From contig DULR01000055.1 of NCBI GenBank assembly GCA_012840245.1, positions 32,877 to 96,876 on the forward strand: DNA of 64,000 nucleotides, read 5' to 3'. Both the position numbers and the translations under genes were made by a program. This DNA is from Clostridiaceae bacterium. GTDB taxonomy: Bacteria; Bacillota; Clostridia; DSM-8532. Numbering within the stretch: the stretch's first letter is position 1; each line of letters begins with the position of its first letter. Below, one piece after another: positions 8,875-19,413 of the stretch. Below the pieces are notes generated by a model that did no database searches, was not told where the DNA came from, and worked only from the letters and a program-made list of their open reading frames with translations.

Positions 8875-10632
8875 CTATACTATGTACGGAATGGTTATGG
8901 TGGCTAGGGTGCCGCCGGCAGGAGCCTTCTCCAGAGTAAGCCCGTACTCGTCGCCATATATAATCTTTATGCGTTCGTGGACATTTCTTACTCCAATGCC
9001 TGTGGAGCTTTTTATACGGTTGGGCAGACCTTTGAAGAGCTTGTCGAACTCGGCCAGATCCTCATCCGATATGCCTACGCCGTTATCTTCCACCGATATG
9101 TTCAGTCTTTTGTTTACCAGGCTTACCGTAAGTTTTATACGACCTCCTCCGACAGGCTCCACCCCATGGCCCACCGCATTCTCCAGAAGCGGCTGGATTA
9201 TGAGTCTGGGGATAGTCCCGTTAAGCAGGGATTCATCTATTTCCTTGACGAATTCAAGTCTTTTGCCGAACCTTTTTCCCATGATGAACATGTATGAGTC
9301 TACAAGTCTTATTTCATCCTTTAATGTTGAAACAGTCCTTCCGCCTTTGTTCATCCCCGCATCCAACAGGGTTCCCAGGGCTTCTATCATCTCAGACAGT
9401 TCGTTGTTTCCGTTGATCCTGGCTTTCCAGTTCATTATTTCAAGCGTATTATACAAAAAATGCGGATTAATCCTTGCCTGCAGTGCCGCCAGCTGGGCTT
9501 CTTTCCTGGCAAGCTCCTCTTTATACACGACATCGAACAGATGCTTTATCTCATTGGACATGTTATTGAAGGAATCAAATATGAATTTGAATTCGTCATT
9601 CTTTCTCCTGTCGGCCTGTACGCCCAGATTACCTTCCTCCAGCTGCTTCATCAGTCCGACAAGCTCTTTTATGGGCTTCCAAATTGCATTTGCCAGTGGA
9701 ACGGCCATCAATATCATTGCAATGGCCACCGCCACGGTAAGGATGATCAATAACCGAACCGCGCTGTTATACTTGTCCATGATCGTTCTGGTCGACATTA
9801 TCACTCCGTAACGCAGGGTTATATTGTCCAGATTTATGCTGCTGGTCAAAATTTCATAGGGTCTTATGCTGAATCTGTTCTCATCAGGCTGTGTCCCGTC
9901 ATGTATCTTTTTCATCACTTCGGATCTCAAATCTTCTGAGATCTGGCCCTGTTCGAATATGCTGGCTCCGTTATATGTCAATATAAAGCCTGAACTGTTC
10001 TGGAAATTTTCTCTGAAATAACCGAGCATATAATTCTTGTCCACTTTTATTACAACGTTTCCGTATTGCCTGAAGGTGTACCGGTCTGTCATTTTGCGGA
10101 TGAGGTAAAACTCGCCGTCATCGGAAATATAATATCCGAACTGCTCCTCCCCCAATTTTGAAGCAAATTCAACAACGATAGGGTGTATGGTGTTTATGTA
10201 CCGGCTGTATGAGTTGTCTGACTGGACCATATATACTACCTGGCTGTTATCGGTGAAGAAAAAGGACAGGGCGTCTATTTCCTGGTTTGAATAGAATTTT
10301 GAATTGAGATATTCGTTGATATTCTTGAACAGGTCGCTTTGGCTTATCTCGCCGTTTTTTTTCTGAACATAAAGCTCGTTGAGGGTTCCGTCATAAGGCA
10401 TCATCATTGCAAAGCGTTTCGCCTGTTCGAATCTTTCAGTGGTAAAATCATTTACACGCTCTATTCTCTGATCCAATGAATTTATGATCTCTTTTCTGAT
10501 ATCAACTGCGTATTTGAAATATCCGAAAAAGACGACTATCAGAACAGGATACAGAATAAAAACCGCAAACAGAAGCGTAAGCTTCTGCCTTACAGTGGAG
10601 TTGACAAAAAAGCCCTTTATCTTGCCCAGCAC
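8875..10632 (-). CDS. YesM-type sensor histidine kinase
   Basis: LQARINPHFLYNTLEIMNW (His_kinase motif), HAMP, PLLENAVGHGVEP and GIGVRNVHERIKIIYG. Confidence 0.95.
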   Translation of the reverse strand: MLGKIKGFFVNSTVRQKLTLLFAVFILYPVLIVVFFGYFKYAVDIRKEIINSLDQRIERVNDFTTERFEQAKRFAMMMPYDGTLNELYVQKKNGEISQSDLFKNINEYLNSKFYSNQEIDALSFFFTDNSQVVYMVQSDNSYSRYINTIHPIVVEFASKLGEEQFGYYISDDGEFYLIRKMTDRYTFRQYGNVVIKVDKNYMLGYFRENFQNSSGFILTYNGASIFEQGQISEDLRSEVMKKIHDGTQPDENRFSIRPYEILTSSINLDNITLRYGVIMSTRTIMDKYNSAVRLLIILTVAVAIAMILMAVPLANAIWKPIKELVGLMKQLEEGNLGVQADRRKNDEFKFIFDSFNNMSNEIKHLFDVVYKEELARKEAQLAALQARINPHFLYNTLEIMNWKARINGNNELSEMIEALGTLLDAGMNKGGRTVSTLKDEIRLVDSYMFIMGKRFGKRLEFVKEIDESLLNGTIPRLIIQPLLENAVGHGVEPVGGGRIKLTVSLVNKRLNISVEDNGVGISDEDLAEFDKLFKGLPNRIKSSTGIGVRNVHERIKIIYGDEYGLTLEKAPAGGTLATITIPYIV

Positions 10633-10710
10633 CTTACTACCCCCATAATGCCAGTCTCAATGATAATTATATAACATATTTGACGGACAGGATAACAACA
10701 GTTCGACCCG

Positions 10711-11589
10711 TTACAGGTGGAATTTCCTGATCAGATATGCTTTCAGTTCGTCATTCCCGTTTACAATAAACAGAAAAACAGAGGTGGGAACAAGAACGGC
10801 TGCAGATATCGGTGACCATATCAGTTTCAGTCCGGAGACATACAGGTTCACAGTCGCATCTATCACCGTAAAAACAGCAGCAGCGATCAGCATTGCTGTT
10901 CCGGATGCAAGCAGAGGTTTGGCTCTGAACAGGCCTCTCATCAAAACCCCGATGATACCTGCTAAAAACAGCGCGGCGATCATTGGGCAGGCCAGCTGGA
11001 AAAACCAGTCCCTTCCCCCGGTCAGCAAGTCGATGGCCAGAAGGAATCCGGAAGTACCAATAAACCATATGCTCAGGACCAGATAAATCCTCTTCCAGGA
11101 AAAAAGCATCGGTCCCGCAAGCCATACCCAGACTAAAAGCAAGGAAAGAGCGGGATAATGGGACCATTCAGGAAAAGTCCCCGAATACAGATCCAGCGAC
11201 ATCAGGAATACTGATATTGAAAACAGGTCCATGGTTATGATCTGGAAAAAGGTGCAGCCTTTGAGCATTGCAGGATAAGCTATGAGTATCCATAAAAGAA
11301 CCAGCGATGTAATGGGGTAAAATGACCAGGTTATCTTCCGGTTTACTGTAAAGTCAACGATAAGTGTTACGAGTATTGGCAAAAGTATAATAAATGTAAC
11401 AAGGAAAAGGAATGAACGGCTCGGTGCTATTTCCATCCTGGGACGCTCGCGCCGCGGCATTCGGTCTGAGAACAGCATCACCCTTTCGGAAGAATCCTGT
11501 TCATCAGGCAGTATTACTTCTGTTTTGCAAAGAGGACATTCTTTCAGGCCTTTTTCCAGTTCCACTCCGCAACGTACGCAGTATGCCAT
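10711..11589 (-). CDS. zinc-ribbon multi-TM protein (DUF6320-like)
   Basis: MAYCVRCGVELEKGLKECPLCKTEV zinc ribbon followed by about 7 hydrophobic segments. Confidence 0.7.
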   Translation of the reverse strand: MAYCVRCGVELEKGLKECPLCKTEVILPDEQDSSERVMLFSDRMPRRERPRMEIAPSRSFLFLVTFIILLPILVTLIVDFTVNRKITWSFYPITSLVLLWILIAYPAMLKGCTFFQIITMDLFSISVFLMSLDLYSGTFPEWSHYPALSLLLVWVWLAGPMLFSWKRIYLVLSIWFIGTSGFLLAIDLLTGGRDWFFQLACPMIAALFLAGIIGVLMRGLFRAKPLLASGTAMLIAAAVFTVIDATVNLYVSGLKLIWSPISAAVLVPTSVFLFIVNGNDELKAYLIRKFHL

Positions 11590-11649
11590 ATAAACCTCCA
11601 GCCAGAATTTTATCTTATCGTCAAACTGTCTTCCTGATCAGTAGTATGA

Positions 11650-11673
11650 TTCTTCGCTTCGCTCAGAATGACA
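11650..11673. repeat. REP-like motif
   Basis: tcttcgcttcgctcagaatgacat. Confidence 0.55.
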
Positions 11674-11786
11674 TGTGCAAGCGTGAATCAGCGGTATCAG
11701 ATCATTGTGCCTGCATGTCATATTCCCGGTCATCACATGAATGACATGCTTCAGGAAGGAAGCAAAGGAACCGTACCCTTGCTTCC

Positions 11787-13115
11787 CTAATAGCTATAGT
11801 TTGTATCTATTTTAACATGAATACCCATTTTCACCAACCTGGTGAAAAACAGCCTTTCAACATCGGCTTCATGTATGTTTCTCGAGAAGTTCACCACAAG
11901 CTTGTCGCCAAAGCTGCAGACGGCGCAGCCTACCTTGTTTATGGGATTGGTGGCGAGGATGAAATCGATCTGCTCCACTTCCTTTGCCATCCCCTCGGGC
12001 AGCTTTACAAGACCTAAATTGGACAATGTACCGGAACAGAGATTTTCTCCCATTCTTGTATACAGAAACGGCATCAGAAGCTTTTTGAAAAACAGCGGTA
12101 TTATTCTGACAAGCCAATTGCGCTGTCCTCCGACGTTTCTGGCCAGATATCTGCTTATGGCTTTTTCATTTGTCTGTGTGATCAAAGTCTCGCGGACTAT
12201 CTGCAGTATTTCATCGAAGCTGTATTTTCCGAGTCTTGGGTCGATCTCGGGAATTACGAAAAGCGAGAAGTTCCTCAGTGTTTTGCTGGGATAGATCGAC
12301 CTCATATTTACAGGGACCTGCACAGCCACAGGACGCTTTTTTGGGTTCCTGGAAACGTATGTGTCCTGAAGTTCCTGAAGCGCATCGATGTATACGGCGA
12401 CAAGGAGGGTAGTCAGTGAGACGTTCCTCTTCTTCGCCTCTTTAAGTATCGATTCAACAGGTATTACGCCTCTGGTGATGCGAATGGCTCCCGGGCGAAG
12501 GAGTTTTCCCCTGATGTGAAAGGCCTTTCTTCCCTTGTCGGGCAATGGAAGAGGACTTTTGTAAAAACGGTTATACGCATCCTCTGCAGCTTCGTCGGGA
12601 AGCATTCCTGCGGGGATATCGCCCGGATCGCCGACATCTTTCCCCAAACGTATCAAATAATCATACACCAATGCTTTCAGAAACGTCATCCCGCCGGTGC
12701 CGTCAGTCAACACATGACAGAATTCCACGGCAATCCTGGACTGCCAGTACCGGACACGGAACAGAAACCGCGTACCGAGCCTCGGATGCAGCCTTCCAAG
12801 AGGATATCGCACATCCCTCTCAACACGGGGCAGCTTGGGATTATGCTCAAGATAATACCAGAAGAACCCCCTTTTGAGCCTGACACGATAAAACGGGAAG
12901 TTTTTTATGACCTCTTCGAGGGATTTCTGCAGTATCCTGGGATTGACCGTCTCCTTTAATGTCATTGAAATACGGAACATGGTGGTAATCCTGTCGGACT
13001 GTATTGATGGGTATATCAAAGCCGCATTGTCCAGTCTGTACCAGTCATGCTGTTCGGCATTTATATTATGTTTTTTCTCTTTTCGTCCTTTGCCCACCTG
13101 GCTATCCCCTTCCAA
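11787..13115 (-). CDS. condensation-domain-like / alcohol acetyltransferase-type acyltransferase
   Basis: HHxxxDG-like motif CHVLTDGTGGMTFLKAL; lengthwise similarity in style to condensation/WES acyltransferases. Confidence 0.7.
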   Translation of the reverse strand: MEGDSQVGKGRKEKKHNINAEQHDWYRLDNAALIYPSIQSDRITTMFRISMTLKETVNPRILQKSLEEVIKNFPFYRVRLKRGFFWYYLEHNPKLPRVERDVRYPLGRLHPRLGTRFLFRVRYWQSRIAVEFCHVLTDGTGGMTFLKALVYDYLIRLGKDVGDPGDIPAGMLPDEAAEDAYNRFYKSPLPLPDKGRKAFHIRGKLLRPGAIRITRGVIPVESILKEAKKRNVSLTTLLVAVYIDALQELQDTYVSRNPKKRPVAVQVPVNMRSIYPSKTLRNFSLFVIPEIDPRLGKYSFDEILQIVRETLITQTNEKAISRYLARNVGGQRNWLVRIIPLFFKKLLMPFLYTRMGENLCSGTLSNLGLVKLPEGMAKEVEQIDFILATNPINKVGCAVCSFGDKLVVNFSRNIHEADVERLFFTRLVKMGIHVKIDTNYSY

Positions 13116-13140
13116 GACCAGAATATAAGAAACGCATGTC

Positions 13141-13167
13141 AGATCCTCCGCTTTGCTCGGAATGACA
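13141..13167. repeat. REP-like motif
   Basis: agatcctccgctttgctcggaatgaca. Confidence 0.5.
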
Positions 13168-13175
13168 CATAAGTG

Positions 13176-14147
13176 TTAAATGAAACAGGAATCAAGATTG
13201 TCAAAGAGCTGGCTCAATGAATCCCTGTTGTGGATTATACCCACTGCTTCTGCAAACAACTGGGCAACAGACACCACTTTCACTTTTGGATGCTCGAAAG
13301 CCTTTTGATTCTCTACCGTATCGGTAACTATCAGCTCTTCTATCTCACTGCTTTCAAGAGCTTTTAGCCCTTTATCCCCCAACAGTGCATGAGTTACGCA
13401 TGCATATATTTTTTCCGCGCCATGTTCTTTTAAAACACGCGCCGTGTCAATCAGCGTACCGCAGGAGATGGTAAAGTCATCGACTATGATCGCATTTTTC
13501 CCTTTGACGTCACCGATGATCTCGAGTACTTCAGCCTTTTCATCATGGCAGCTGCGGGTCTTGTCCCCTATTGCCACGGGAGCCTTGAGAGCTGTTGCAT
13601 ATTTCCTCGCATTCTTCGCAAACCCTGCATCTGGCGAGACCACAACCATGTTCTCAATATTTTTTGACATTATATATCTGCACAGGATCGGCATTCCGTA
13701 CAAATGATCCACCGGTTTTTTAAAGAAGCCCTGGATCTGTGGGCTATGCAGATCCATAGTGATTATCCGGTCCACTCCGGCTGTTTCAAGGCAGTCAGCG
13801 CATACCCGGGCTCTGATCGACACTCTCGGCTCATCCTTCTTATCTCCCTTTGCATAGCTGAAATAAGGTATTATGGCTGTTACAGAACTTGCGCTCGATC
13901 TTTTGAAGGCATCGATCAAAAATATCAGTTCCATAAATTCGTCATTTGGATGCAGTCCGATGGTCTGAACGATATATACATCTTTATCTCTTACTTTTTC
14001 CAGAATCTTTACGAAGGTATTGCCCTCAGAAAATCTTATGGTTTGTGATTGTCCGATCTCAGTTCCAAGGTGTTTGCACATTTTATCGGCAAAACTCAGG
14101 CTTGCGCTCCCGGCGAATATTTTTATCTCTGTTTTTTCCTGAGACAT
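13176..14147 (-). CDS. prs: ribose-phosphate pyrophosphokinase
   Basis: MDLHSPQIQGFF, VVSPDAGFAKNARKYA and PRPP motif NAIIVDDFTISCGTLIDTA. Confidence 0.93.
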   Translation of the reverse strand: MSQEKTEIKIFAGSASLSFADKMCKHLGTEIGQSQTIRFSEGNTFVKILEKVRDKDVYIVQTIGLHPNDEFMELIFLIDAFKRSSASSVTAIIPYFSYAKGDKKDEPRVSIRARVCADCLETAGVDRIITMDLHSPQIQGFFKKPVDHLYGMPILCRYIMSKNIENMVVVSPDAGFAKNARKYATALKAPVAIGDKTRSCHDEKAEVLEIIGDVKGKNAIIVDDFTISCGTLIDTARVLKEHGAEKIYACVTHALLGDKGLKALESSEIEELIVTDTVENQKAFEHPKVKVVSVAQLFAEAVGIIHNRDSLSQLFDNLDSCFI

Positions 14148-14453
14148 TGATAAGCGCCCCTTTCATTTAAATAAATGGATATACTTATTCTTACCAACTT
14201 TTCGGTAACTTTTTTGATTGTTATATTATCCTCTCTTCCGCTGCTCTGTAGTGTTACGGGTGTCAAAACGCAACTGTTGCCTATCAACATACTTAAATGA
14301 TACTATTATTTATGGATTTTGTCTTGCTGATAAATAAGATCAATTTCTCAATTTCAAATCTATCGCAGAGTATTGCTCACCATTTGGCAGCCGGGATATA
14401 TGTATACTCAGAATAACAGATTCAGCCATTCCTGAACGGGAGGTAACCAGCTG

Positions 14454-15362
14454 ATGTACCGGAAGGAAAATACCTGTCTAAAGACCAAATATGTTGAAAT
14501 AACCTATAACCTTGAGGATTATGAAGAAGAGGATTATCCCGTTATAATCGGTGAGACCATCGGTATAGATAAAGAAAGCATTATGCTTCATTGTCACAGG
14601 CATATAGAAATATGTTATGTCAGGCATGGGACAGGAAATTATCTGATTGATGGAAAGGACTATTCTTTTAAAGCCGGTGATATTTTTGTTATCAATGATA
14701 ATGAAATACACCTGGCTTATAATGATAAGGATGTTATTATGCAGGTCATTCTGTTCAGCCCGACCCTTCTTTGGAACGGCGCGGGGCATACTTTTGAGAT
14801 GGACAGCCTTCATACTATACGGGAAATAAGCCGGCGGGGCAAAAACAAAATTGTTCCATCGGATAAATATTATGACTTGTTGGTTGCCACCATAAAAGAA
14901 ATTTTCACAGAAAACCATTTCAGGTATGACGGCTACAAGCTGGCAGTAAAAGCATCCCTGATAAAACTGACTGTATTATTGCAGCGTTGTTTCAGCTTCG
15001 ATCATAATTCCGGATCAAAGCACATGGAAAAGAACACTTATCTGCTCCTCCCGGTATTTGAATATATGAAGGAAAATTACGAAAAGAAAATCAAGCTGAA
15101 GGAGCTCGCTGATATTGTCAGTATGAGTACATCCAATTTCAGTCTCGTTTTTAAGGAATCGGTAGGATCAACGCCCATCGAGTACCTGAATAAGATCCGT
15201 ATAGTCAAAGCATCTCAGCTTTTGCTCCAAACAAATGATAAAATAGTGGATATTGCCTGCAACTGCGGATTTTTGAGCCTGCCTCATTTCATCAATACTT
15301 TTAAAAGGTATACCGGGAAACTGCCGAGAGATTTCCGAAAATCTTATCAATATATCAATTGA
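14454..15362 (+). CDS. AraC-family transcriptional regulator
   Basis: Cupin N-terminus, two HTH; FLSLPHFINTFKRYTGKLPRDFRK. Confidence 0.92.
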   Translation: MYRKENTCLKTKYVEITYNLEDYEEEDYPVIIGETIGIDKESIMLHCHRHIEICYVRHGTGNYLIDGKDYSFKAGDIFVINDNEIHLAYNDKDVIMQVILFSPTLLWNGAGHTFEMDSLHTIREISRRGKNKIVPSDKYYDLLVATIKEIFTENHFRYDGYKLAVKASLIKLTVLLQRCFSFDHNSGSKHMEKNTYLLLPVFEYMKENYEKKIKLKELADIVSMSTSNFSLVFKESVGSTPIEYLNKIRIVKASQLLLQTNDKIVDIACNCGFLSLPHFINTFKRYTGKLPRDFRKSYQYIN

Positions 15363-15507
15363 TTTTGGAAAATACATAAATTTTTCAATAATATATATTA
15401 AGAATAATCCCCCCTGTACTTGTATTATTTAATCATGGAACATCCAGCTTCGGACACTGTACAGATAAATTCCATGAAATAAAATTTGTAACTTGTGGGG
15501 TTTAATT

Positions 15508-15579
15508 ATGCGTAAATCAATATTCTGGAATGCAGCAGCAGTTGCTGCAGCTCTTCTTTGCGCCACAGCAACCGGCTGA
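15508..15579 (+). pseudogene. vestigial secreted-protein 5' end (signal-peptide stub)
   Basis: ATG-initiated MRKSIFWNAAAVAAALLCATATG* then stops; looks like a signal peptide with no mature protein. Confidence 0.35.
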
Positions 15580-15761
15580 ATCCTTACATCCATAATGTGA
15601 AAAACTCAGATCCTTAACAAAGCTCCAAATGACAAAAGCAACAGAACCGTTGAAAGACTACATGATCCGGGCAGGTCAATGCCAGTTTTGTCGTGCCCAA
15701 AAACAAAGCTATATCGCATTTCATGCTTAACATATATCAACTTTCAGATTGGGGGATTAAA

Positions 15762-16736
15762 ATGACAACGCAAAGCGCTGCTGTGAGAAAGGAAAAAACC
15801 AGAAAAAAAGAGCGGTATGGCAGGGATCTGTCCCTTGGCAGAAGATTGCTTAACCAATGGGATATTCAACTCATGGTGATTCCTGCAATCATCTACATCT
15901 TTATTTTTTGTTACATACCCATGTACGGCTTGCTCATGAGCTTTCAGGACTTCAGTATATTTAAGGGTTTCTGGAAAAGCCCCTGGGTTGGTTTGAAGCA
16001 TTTTAAAGCATTCCTTGCCGCTCCTGATTTTTGGAACATAATGCGCAATACTGTCGTTATCAGCCTTTTAAGAATCTTTTTTGGTTTCCCGGCGCCCATT
16101 ATACTCGCTTTAATGCTAAATGAGGTGAGAAACCGGACGTTCAAGAGGGTAATTCAAACAGTAAGCTATTTGCCCCACTTCCTCTCCTGGGTTATTGTAT
16201 CAAGCTTTGTATTCTCCATCCTTTCTGTAGAAAACGGAAGCCTTAATCTTTTACTGCTAAAGCTTAATATCATCAAAGAGCCTATCAGCTTTCTGGATGA
16301 GAATAAATATTTCTGGAGCATAATTGTTACCACCGGAATATGGAAAGAGATCGGTTTTGGCTCCATAGTCTATTTGGCGGCCATTGCAGGTATTGATCCT
16401 CAATTATATGAGGCTGCGTCCATGGACGGTGCCAGCAGAACAAGGCAAATATTCCTGATTACTATTCCGTGTATCCTGCCAGTTATTATTCTTTTCCTTA
16501 TACTGGCAATCGGTGACCTCCTGAGCGCAGGGTTCGAGGATCTGCTGCTTCTTGGCAGCAACCCAATCCAGCGTCCAGTAAGTGATGTCATAGATACATA
16601 TGTATACCGGCATGGCGTTAAAACACAGAGATTTTCCTATGCAACGGCTGTCGGAATGTTCAAGGCGGTTATCAGTATTGGGTTGCTGGCAGGCGCGAAC
16701 AAGCTTGCCAAGAAAACAGGCAACAGTCTGTGGTAA
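15762..16736 (+). CDS. LplB-type ABC sugar permease
   Basis: YIPMYGLLMSFQDF...GSIVYLAAIAGIDPQLYEAASMDGASRTRQIFLITIPCILP; start chosen after gggggatt. Confidence 0.93.
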   Translation: MTTQSAAVRKEKTRKKERYGRDLSLGRRLLNQWDIQLMVIPAIIYIFIFCYIPMYGLLMSFQDFSIFKGFWKSPWVGLKHFKAFLAAPDFWNIMRNTVVISLLRIFFGFPAPIILALMLNEVRNRTFKRVIQTVSYLPHFLSWVIVSSFVFSILSVENGSLNLLLLKLNIIKEPISFLDENKYFWSIIVTTGIWKEIGFGSIVYLAAIAGIDPQLYEAASMDGASRTRQIFLITIPCILPVIILFLILAIGDLLSAGFEDLLLLGSNPIQRPVSDVIDTYVYRHGVKTQRFSYATAVGMFKAVISIGLLAGANKLAKKTGNSLW

Positions 16737-16752
16737 TAAGGGGGATTCTCAG

Positions 16753-17646
16753 ATGAAACCATCAACCGGTGATAGAATTGTGTCAGTTATTATACATATC
16801 CTTTTAATTATTATTGGTTTTGTATCAATATACCCGTTCTGGAATGCAGCAGTGATCTCTTTCAATAATGGCATAGACGCGCTAAAAGGCGGAATAACCT
16901 TCTGGCCCAGAGAATTCACATTGGATAACTACAAGTTTGTTTTTAAAGATAAGCGCCTGATAAACGGATTTATCATATCTGTTTTAAGAACAGGCCTGGG
17001 AACAGCCGGAGCTATACTGTGCACATCAATATTCGCATATGGCATGTCAAAAAAGGAGCTCATCGGAAGAAAATTCTATATGGGAATGGCTGTCTTTACC
17101 ATGTATTTCAGCGGAGGCCTCATTCCGTCCTATTTGCTGATACGGGATCTGGGGTTGGTCAATACATTTTGGGTAATGGTTATACCTGGTTTAATCAGTG
17201 TATGGAACATGATTGTCTTTCGCACCTTCTTTAAGAGCTTACCGCCTGGTCTTGAGGAATCGGCAAAAATTGACGGTTGCACAAACTGGGGTGTATTTTT
17301 TAGAATTGTCTTTCCGCTATCGGGACCCGTAATGGCTACAATCGCGTTATTTACCGCTGTTTACCACTGGAATGACTGGTTTGCCCCCGGTCTGTACATA
17401 AACAATCCCGATTTACTTCCCATTCAGACAAAGCTGCAGCAGATTATGAACTCCAATATTATGACTGAACAACTTAAACAGATGGATAGTGCGGCGGCTG
17501 CCCATTTAAGCAGTCTGCGCTCGGTTACAACCAAATCCTTAACTATGGCTACAATGATGGTCGCCACTTTTCCAATTCTCTTAGTATATCCCTTTTTGCA
17601 AAAGTACTTTGTTAAGGGAGTAATGATAGGTTCCATAAAGGAATAG
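16753..17646 (+). CDS. LplC-type ABC sugar permease
   Basis: MKPSTGDRIVSVIIHILL...EESAKIDGCTNWGVFFRIVFPLSGP; the longer ORF from 16600 overlaps the upstream gene and is not needed. Confidence 0.93.
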   Translation: MKPSTGDRIVSVIIHILLIIIGFVSIYPFWNAAVISFNNGIDALKGGITFWPREFTLDNYKFVFKDKRLINGFIISVLRTGLGTAGAILCTSIFAYGMSKKELIGRKFYMGMAVFTMYFSGGLIPSYLLIRDLGLVNTFWVMVIPGLISVWNMIVFRTFFKSLPPGLEESAKIDGCTNWGVFFRIVFPLSGPVMATIALFTAVYHWNDWFAPGLYINNPDLLPIQTKLQQIMNSNIMTEQLKQMDSAAAAHLSSLRSVTTKSLTMATMMVATFPILLVYPFLQKYFVKGVMIGSIKE

Positions 17647-17718
17647 ATGCGGTGGGAAGCCGTGACCTTGCGTCACGCTTAACCATAAATAAAAAGTATC
17701 AGGAAGGAGAAATAAAGA

Positions 17719-19380
17719 ATGCGACTATTGAAAAAAGGCTTATCAATTGCGCTTATAATGGTGATGGTGCTGACCTCATTATTGACCGGATGCGGTGGAA
17801 AGGACAACACGCCTGCAACAGTCGGAGACAACAATACTCCGAAGGCAAGCGATGGACAACAGCCATCTGCATCAGCCTGGGAGTTGGGATCAGAGGAGCT
17901 TGAGTTTTCCTATTACCATCATTACAGCTGGTACACCATGCCAAACTGGGGTGAGGATCCCGCCAGCAAATGGATTCTGGAAAACAAGAAGGTAAAAATC
18001 AACGCTATAAGCTCTGGTGGTGACGCAGAGGCAAAAATGAGCACTATACTCATTTCCGGCGAACTGCCAGACGCAATCTGGATGGAGCGCGGCGCTGAGG
18101 TAGAAAAGCTTCGTTCCGAAGGCCTGCTCGTTCCCCTTGATGACTACATAGAAAAATACCCAAATTATAAGAAATGGGTTATGTCACTTGAGAACATAGA
18201 CATGCTTCGCTCACCCGACGGGAAGCTTTATCAGATTCCAAACTGGTATACTTCCCAACCCAACGGTAATACAGGATATGTTGTAAACAAAAAGATTTAT
18301 GAAGCCCTCGGTTCACCTAAACTTGAGACAACCGATGATCTGTACAATTATCTCGTTGCTGTAAAGGAGAGATTCCCGGATGTTACCCCGCTTGAAGTCG
18401 GAGAGGGCGGCGATGGCATTGAATACTTGCTGTCAGCCTTTAAAGAAAACCGCTCCGGTGTATTTTATGGGTCAAACTACATGGCAATACCGCAAGACGG
18501 CAAGTTCGTATCACTTTTTACCGACCCTGCGTACAGAGAAGGTATGCAATTTGTGTCCAGGCTGTTCAGGGAGAAGCTGATATCACCTGATACTTTCACA
18601 CAGCTAAAAGAAGAAGTTGACAGAAAGGTGCTGACAGGTAAGGTAGCTGTGTACATTACCTCCAGCCCCACCGAGATGGGCTCCCAGGGAGACATGGAGC
18701 TTAAAAAGCAGGATCCCAATGACGGATATTTCATGATATGGCCTATTGCAAAACCCGGATTAGACAGAAACAAGATATATACTGGTGACTATAAAGAACT
18801 CGGCTGGAATGTCACCGTCATTACAAAGGCAGCTAAGGACCCAGAAAAAATCTTTGCTTTCTTCGACTGGCTTACAGGTCCCGAAGGGCAGTGCACAGTC
18901 ATGTGGGGACCTCGCGGACTGTATTGGGATGGATTTACCGAAGATGGTTGGGCTAAGTTTACAGATGCATATGCCAATGACCCTGCTGGCCGTGATGAAA
19001 TGACCAGCCAGACCGAACCAATAAACTGGGCCGGCAATACAGTGTTTGTCGATGTATCAAAAGCCCAGTACGAAGCTAATCTCCCCGTGGAGAAGCAAAA
19101 CTGGCAGACTCGCTTCCAGAGGGAAATAACCTGGAAGACCCAGCAAAATACTACCGAGTTTATTAATATCAATCCGGCAGGCGACTCTGATGAAGGTATT
19201 ATAAGACTTACTATCACTGATATATTCGAGCAGGCAAGGGCCTCGGCCATCCAAACTGCAAAGAGCGACGCAGAGGTCCTCGCCATCCTGGATGAAGCAG
19301 AAAGACAGGCTCAGGCCGCAGGTTATCAGATACTGCTCGACTATATGACAGCAAGATGGCAGGAAAATCTTAATAAATAA
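17719..19380 (+). CDS. LplA-type extracellular solute-binding lipoprotein
   Basis: Lipobox SLLTGCGGK; 553 aa. Confidence 0.93.
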   Translation: MRLLKKGLSIALIMVMVLTSLLTGCGGKDNTPATVGDNNTPKASDGQQPSASAWELGSEELEFSYYHHYSWYTMPNWGEDPASKWILENKKVKINAISSGGDAEAKMSTILISGELPDAIWMERGAEVEKLRSEGLLVPLDDYIEKYPNYKKWVMSLENIDMLRSPDGKLYQIPNWYTSQPNGNTGYVVNKKIYEALGSPKLETTDDLYNYLVAVKERFPDVTPLEVGEGGDGIEYLLSAFKENRSGVFYGSNYMAIPQDGKFVSLFTDPAYREGMQFVSRLFREKLISPDTFTQLKEEVDRKVLTGKVAVYITSSPTEMGSQGDMELKKQDPNDGYFMIWPIAKPGLDRNKIYTGDYKELGWNVTVITKAAKDPEKIFAFFDWLTGPEGQCTVMWGPRGLYWDGFTEDGWAKFTDAYANDPAGRDEMTSQTEPINWAGNTVFVDVSKAQYEANLPVEKQNWQTRFQREITWKTQQNTTEFININPAGDSDEGIIRLTITDIFEQARASAIQTAKSDAEVLAILDEAERQAQAAGYQILLDYMTARWQENLNK

Positions 19381-19413
19381 CTTAGATAAATTTTAATCAA
19401 AGGAGAGAACGCA

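Noticed and set aside
8615-9811. 398-aa plus-strand ORF (Ser/Leu/Phe-rich)
   Set aside because: Fully antisense to the YesM histidine kinase and the start of the binding-protein gene; low-complexity antisense translation, no domain motifs.
12516-12959. Plus-strand ORFs over the acyltransferase
   Set aside because: Antisense to the conserved HVLTDG enzyme; no independent support.
15434-15478. TCATGGAA...TTCCATGA inverted repeat upstream of the Lpl-type operon
   Set aside because: Only 8-bp arms with a long loop; cannot be distinguished from chance without conservation data.
16600-16752. N-terminal extension of the LplC-type permease ORF
   Set aside because: Overlaps the 3' end of the upstream permease out of frame; start at 16753 gives the standard permease N-terminus.
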